The position numbers were made by a program, and so were the translations under genes. DNA of 8,251 nt, taken from positions 1 through 8,251 of the forward strand of contig JBFHRO010000146.1 in the NCBI GenBank assembly GCA_041591635.1, read 5' to 3'. The stretch comes from JACKOD01 sp041591635. Lineage in GTDB: Bacteria; Pseudomonadota; Gammaproteobacteria; Pseudomonadales; Oleiphilaceae. How positions within the stretch are numbered: position 1 is the first letter of the stretch; every line of letters begins with the position of its first letter. The notes beneath the pieces were generated by a model. The model did not search any database and was not told the origin of the DNA. It saw nothing but the letters and a program-made list of their open reading frames with translations. Positions 7,087-8,251 of this stretch are shown here, one piece after another.

Positions 7087-8136
7087 ATGAAAAAGAAAAC
7101 TGCGTGGGCAAGCGCCCTGTGTCAGTCGGTGCTGGTGTTGTCGGTGTGTACACCGGCCATGGCGGCAGACAAGTTTGCGCTGGCCTGGTCACACTACACG
7201 GGCTGGGAACCCTGGGGCTATGCGGCAGACAAGGGCATTGTGAAAAAGTGGGCCGACAAGTACGGCATTGAAATCGAGGTGCGGCTGATCAATGACTATA
7301 TCGAGTCGATCAACCTTTACACGGCGGGCGAGTTTGATGCCGTGACTGCCACCAACATGGATGCCCTGACCATTCCGGCGGTAGGCGGTATCGACACCCA
7401 GGCCATTATCATTGGCGATTATTCCAACGGTAACGACGGGATTGTCGCCAAGGGTGTTAAAAACGTGAAGGGCCTCAAGGGCAAGAGCATCAATCTGGTG
7501 GAGTTTTCGGTGTCTCACTACATGCTGGCCCGGGCACTGGACAAAAACGGCATGAAAGAAAAAGACGTGAAGGTGGTGAACACCTCCGATGCCGACATTG
7601 CCAGCGCCTTTATCTCCAGTGCCAAAGGCGTGGTGGTCACCTGGAATCCGCCGCTGCAGCAGGTGCGCAATGCCAAGGGCGCAACCCTGATTTTTGATTC
7701 CTCCATGATTCCCGGCGAAATTCTCGACATTACCTTTGTCAAAACCGCCACCGACGAGCGCTTCAAAAAGGCCCTGACCGGCGCCTGGTATGAAACCATG
7801 GCCATGATGAAGGACGAAGGACAAAAAGAGCCCATCGAATTCATGGCCAATGCCACCGGCGCCACGGTACCGGAGTTCAAGGCCCAGCTCAAAACCACCG
7901 CGATGTTCTACGACCCCGCCGAGGCGGCGCGTTACACGGCTTCTGACAGCATTGCCAAGACCATGGAGTACGTACGCACCTTCAGTTTTGACAAGGGCCT
8001 GTTTGGCGCCACGGCACAGTCACCGGACTTTGTGGGAATTGAACTCGACAACGGCCAGATTATGGGGGCGAAGGATAACGTCAAACTGCGTTTTACCGCC
8101 AAGTACATGCAACTGGCGGGTGAAGGCAAACTTTAG
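7087..8136 (+). CDS. Periplasmic ABC transporter solute-binding protein, urea carboxylase/guanidine-transporter-like
   Basis: A 349-aa secreted protein. Residues 1-26 are a Sec signal peptide (MKKKTAW..., cleavage after TPAMA). The mature protein is a two-lobed NMT1/SsuA-type SBP. It starts with the aromatic-rich LAWSHYTGWEPWGYAADKG (32-50), and goes on with LYTAGEFDAVTATNMDAL (77-94), DYSNGNDGIVAKGVKNVKGLKG (111-132), VEFSVSHYMLARALDKNG (138-155) and VVTWNPPLQQV (183-193). The aromatic opening and YSNGND motif match, from memory, the SBP family annotated next to urea carboxylase genes, some of whose transporters are now linked to guanidine. No urea carboxylase is in this window, so the substrate stays open. 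It has no OmpA domain, so it is probably the freely diffusing binding protein that feeds the ABC permease/ATPase whose 3' end opens the window. AGGGGG (7075-7080) lies 6 nt before the ATG. It is the last gene of the cluster, 10 bp before a hairpin. Confidence 0.88.
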   Translation: MKKKTAWASALCQSVLVLSVCTPAMAADKFALAWSHYTGWEPWGYAADKGIVKKWADKYGIEIEVRLINDYIESINLYTAGEFDAVTATNMDALTIPAVGGIDTQAIIIGDYSNGNDGIVAKGVKNVKGLKGKSINLVEFSVSHYMLARALDKNGMKEKDVKVVNTSDADIASAFISSAKGVVVTWNPPLQQVRNAKGATLIFDSSMIPGEILDITFVKTATDERFKKALTGAWYETMAMMKDEGQKEPIEFMANATGATVPEFKAQLKTTAMFYDPAEAARYTASDSIAKTMEYVRTFSFDKGLFGATAQSPDFVGIELDNGQIMGAKDNVKLRFTAKYMQLAGEGKL

Positions 8137-8145
8137 TCGCAAACG

Positions 8146-8171
8146 CCTGCGGGGGTATGATCCCCCGCAGG
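8146..8171 (+). terminator. GC-rich hairpin, probable transcription terminator
   Basis: A perfect 10-bp stem (CCTGCGGGGG, 8146-8155, with CCCCCGCAGG, 8162-8171) encloses a 6-nt loop and begins 10 bp after the stop codon of the last gene. The following U-tract is poor on the + strand (GTGTCGTCTTT), and also poor on the minus strand. It may act on both strands if a convergent gene lies to the right, or it may only stabilise the mRNA 3' end. Confidence 0.6.
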
Positions 8172-8194
8172 GTGTCGTCTTTGATACTTGGCAT

Positions 8195-8251
8195 TCAGGG
8201 CGTGTTGGCAAACATGTCGGGCACAGGCATGTTGCGTTCTGACAGAATGCG
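8195..8251 (-). CDS. Possible C-terminus of a convergent gene cut by the right window edge
   Basis: Read on the minus strand, the frame is open from the window edge and encodes RILSERNMPVPDMFANTP followed by TGA. Most codons end in G or C, as in the neighbouring genes. The end lies 23 bp from a terminator-like hairpin that could serve both strands. Eighteen codons are too few to identify a family, and a chance open frame of this length is quite possible. I do not recognise the peptide. Confidence 0.3.
   Translation of the reverse strand, partial: RILSERNMPVPDMFANTP

Noticed and set aside
6236..7192. Long open frame on the minus strand (318 codons)
   Set aside because: Antisense to the TelA gene and to the start of the last SBP gene. 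It has no recognisable domain or start signal.

Overview
The window holds one tightly packed, single-strand (+) gene cluster of seven genes from what looks like a Gram-negative, probably gammaproteobacterial, chromosome. The evidence for this is moderately GC-rich codon use, clear Shine-Dalgarno sites, Sec signal peptides, and two proteins with C-terminal OmpA-like peptidoglycan-binding domains, which imply a periplasm. I cannot name the genus. No IS element, tRNA, rRNA, CRISPR array or integrase is visible.

Layout: (1) 2-682, the 3' part of an ABC transporter ATPase gene, cut by the left window edge before Walker A. (2) 742-2466, a secreted solute-binding-protein (SBP) domain fused to an OmpA-like domain. 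(3) 2517-3329, a membrane-anchored von Willebrand factor A (vWA) protein with a complete MIDAS metal site. (4) 3426-4973, a second, different, membrane-anchored SBP-OmpA fusion, preceded by an 18-bp tandem repeat. (5) 4977-5783, a membrane hairpin plus long coiled coil, resembling XpaC in architecture. (6) 5831-7018, a TelA-family protein ('toxic anion resistance'). (7) 7087-8136, a free secreted SBP resembling the SBPs linked to urea carboxylase/guanidine ABC transporters. A GC-rich hairpin at 8146-8171 probably ends the operon. The last 57 bases may hold the C-terminus of a convergent minus-strand gene.

Genes are 3 to 96 bp apart, so they are probably co-transcribed. Any permease must lie upstream, outside the window. 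My reading (inference) is an envelope-spanning module. Free SBP 7 and the ABC ATPase would form an importer. The two SBP-OmpA fusions would be ligand-binding domains tethered to the cell wall. The vWA protein would be a metal-dependent periplasmic adaptor. The coiled-coil membrane protein would pass a signal to cytoplasmic TelA. Three SBPs next to one ATPase, two of them wall-tethered, together with a vWA/XpaC-like/TelA set, is not a standard transporter operon. The combination is the most interesting thing here. The individual families are known; the function of the assembly is not evident from sequence.
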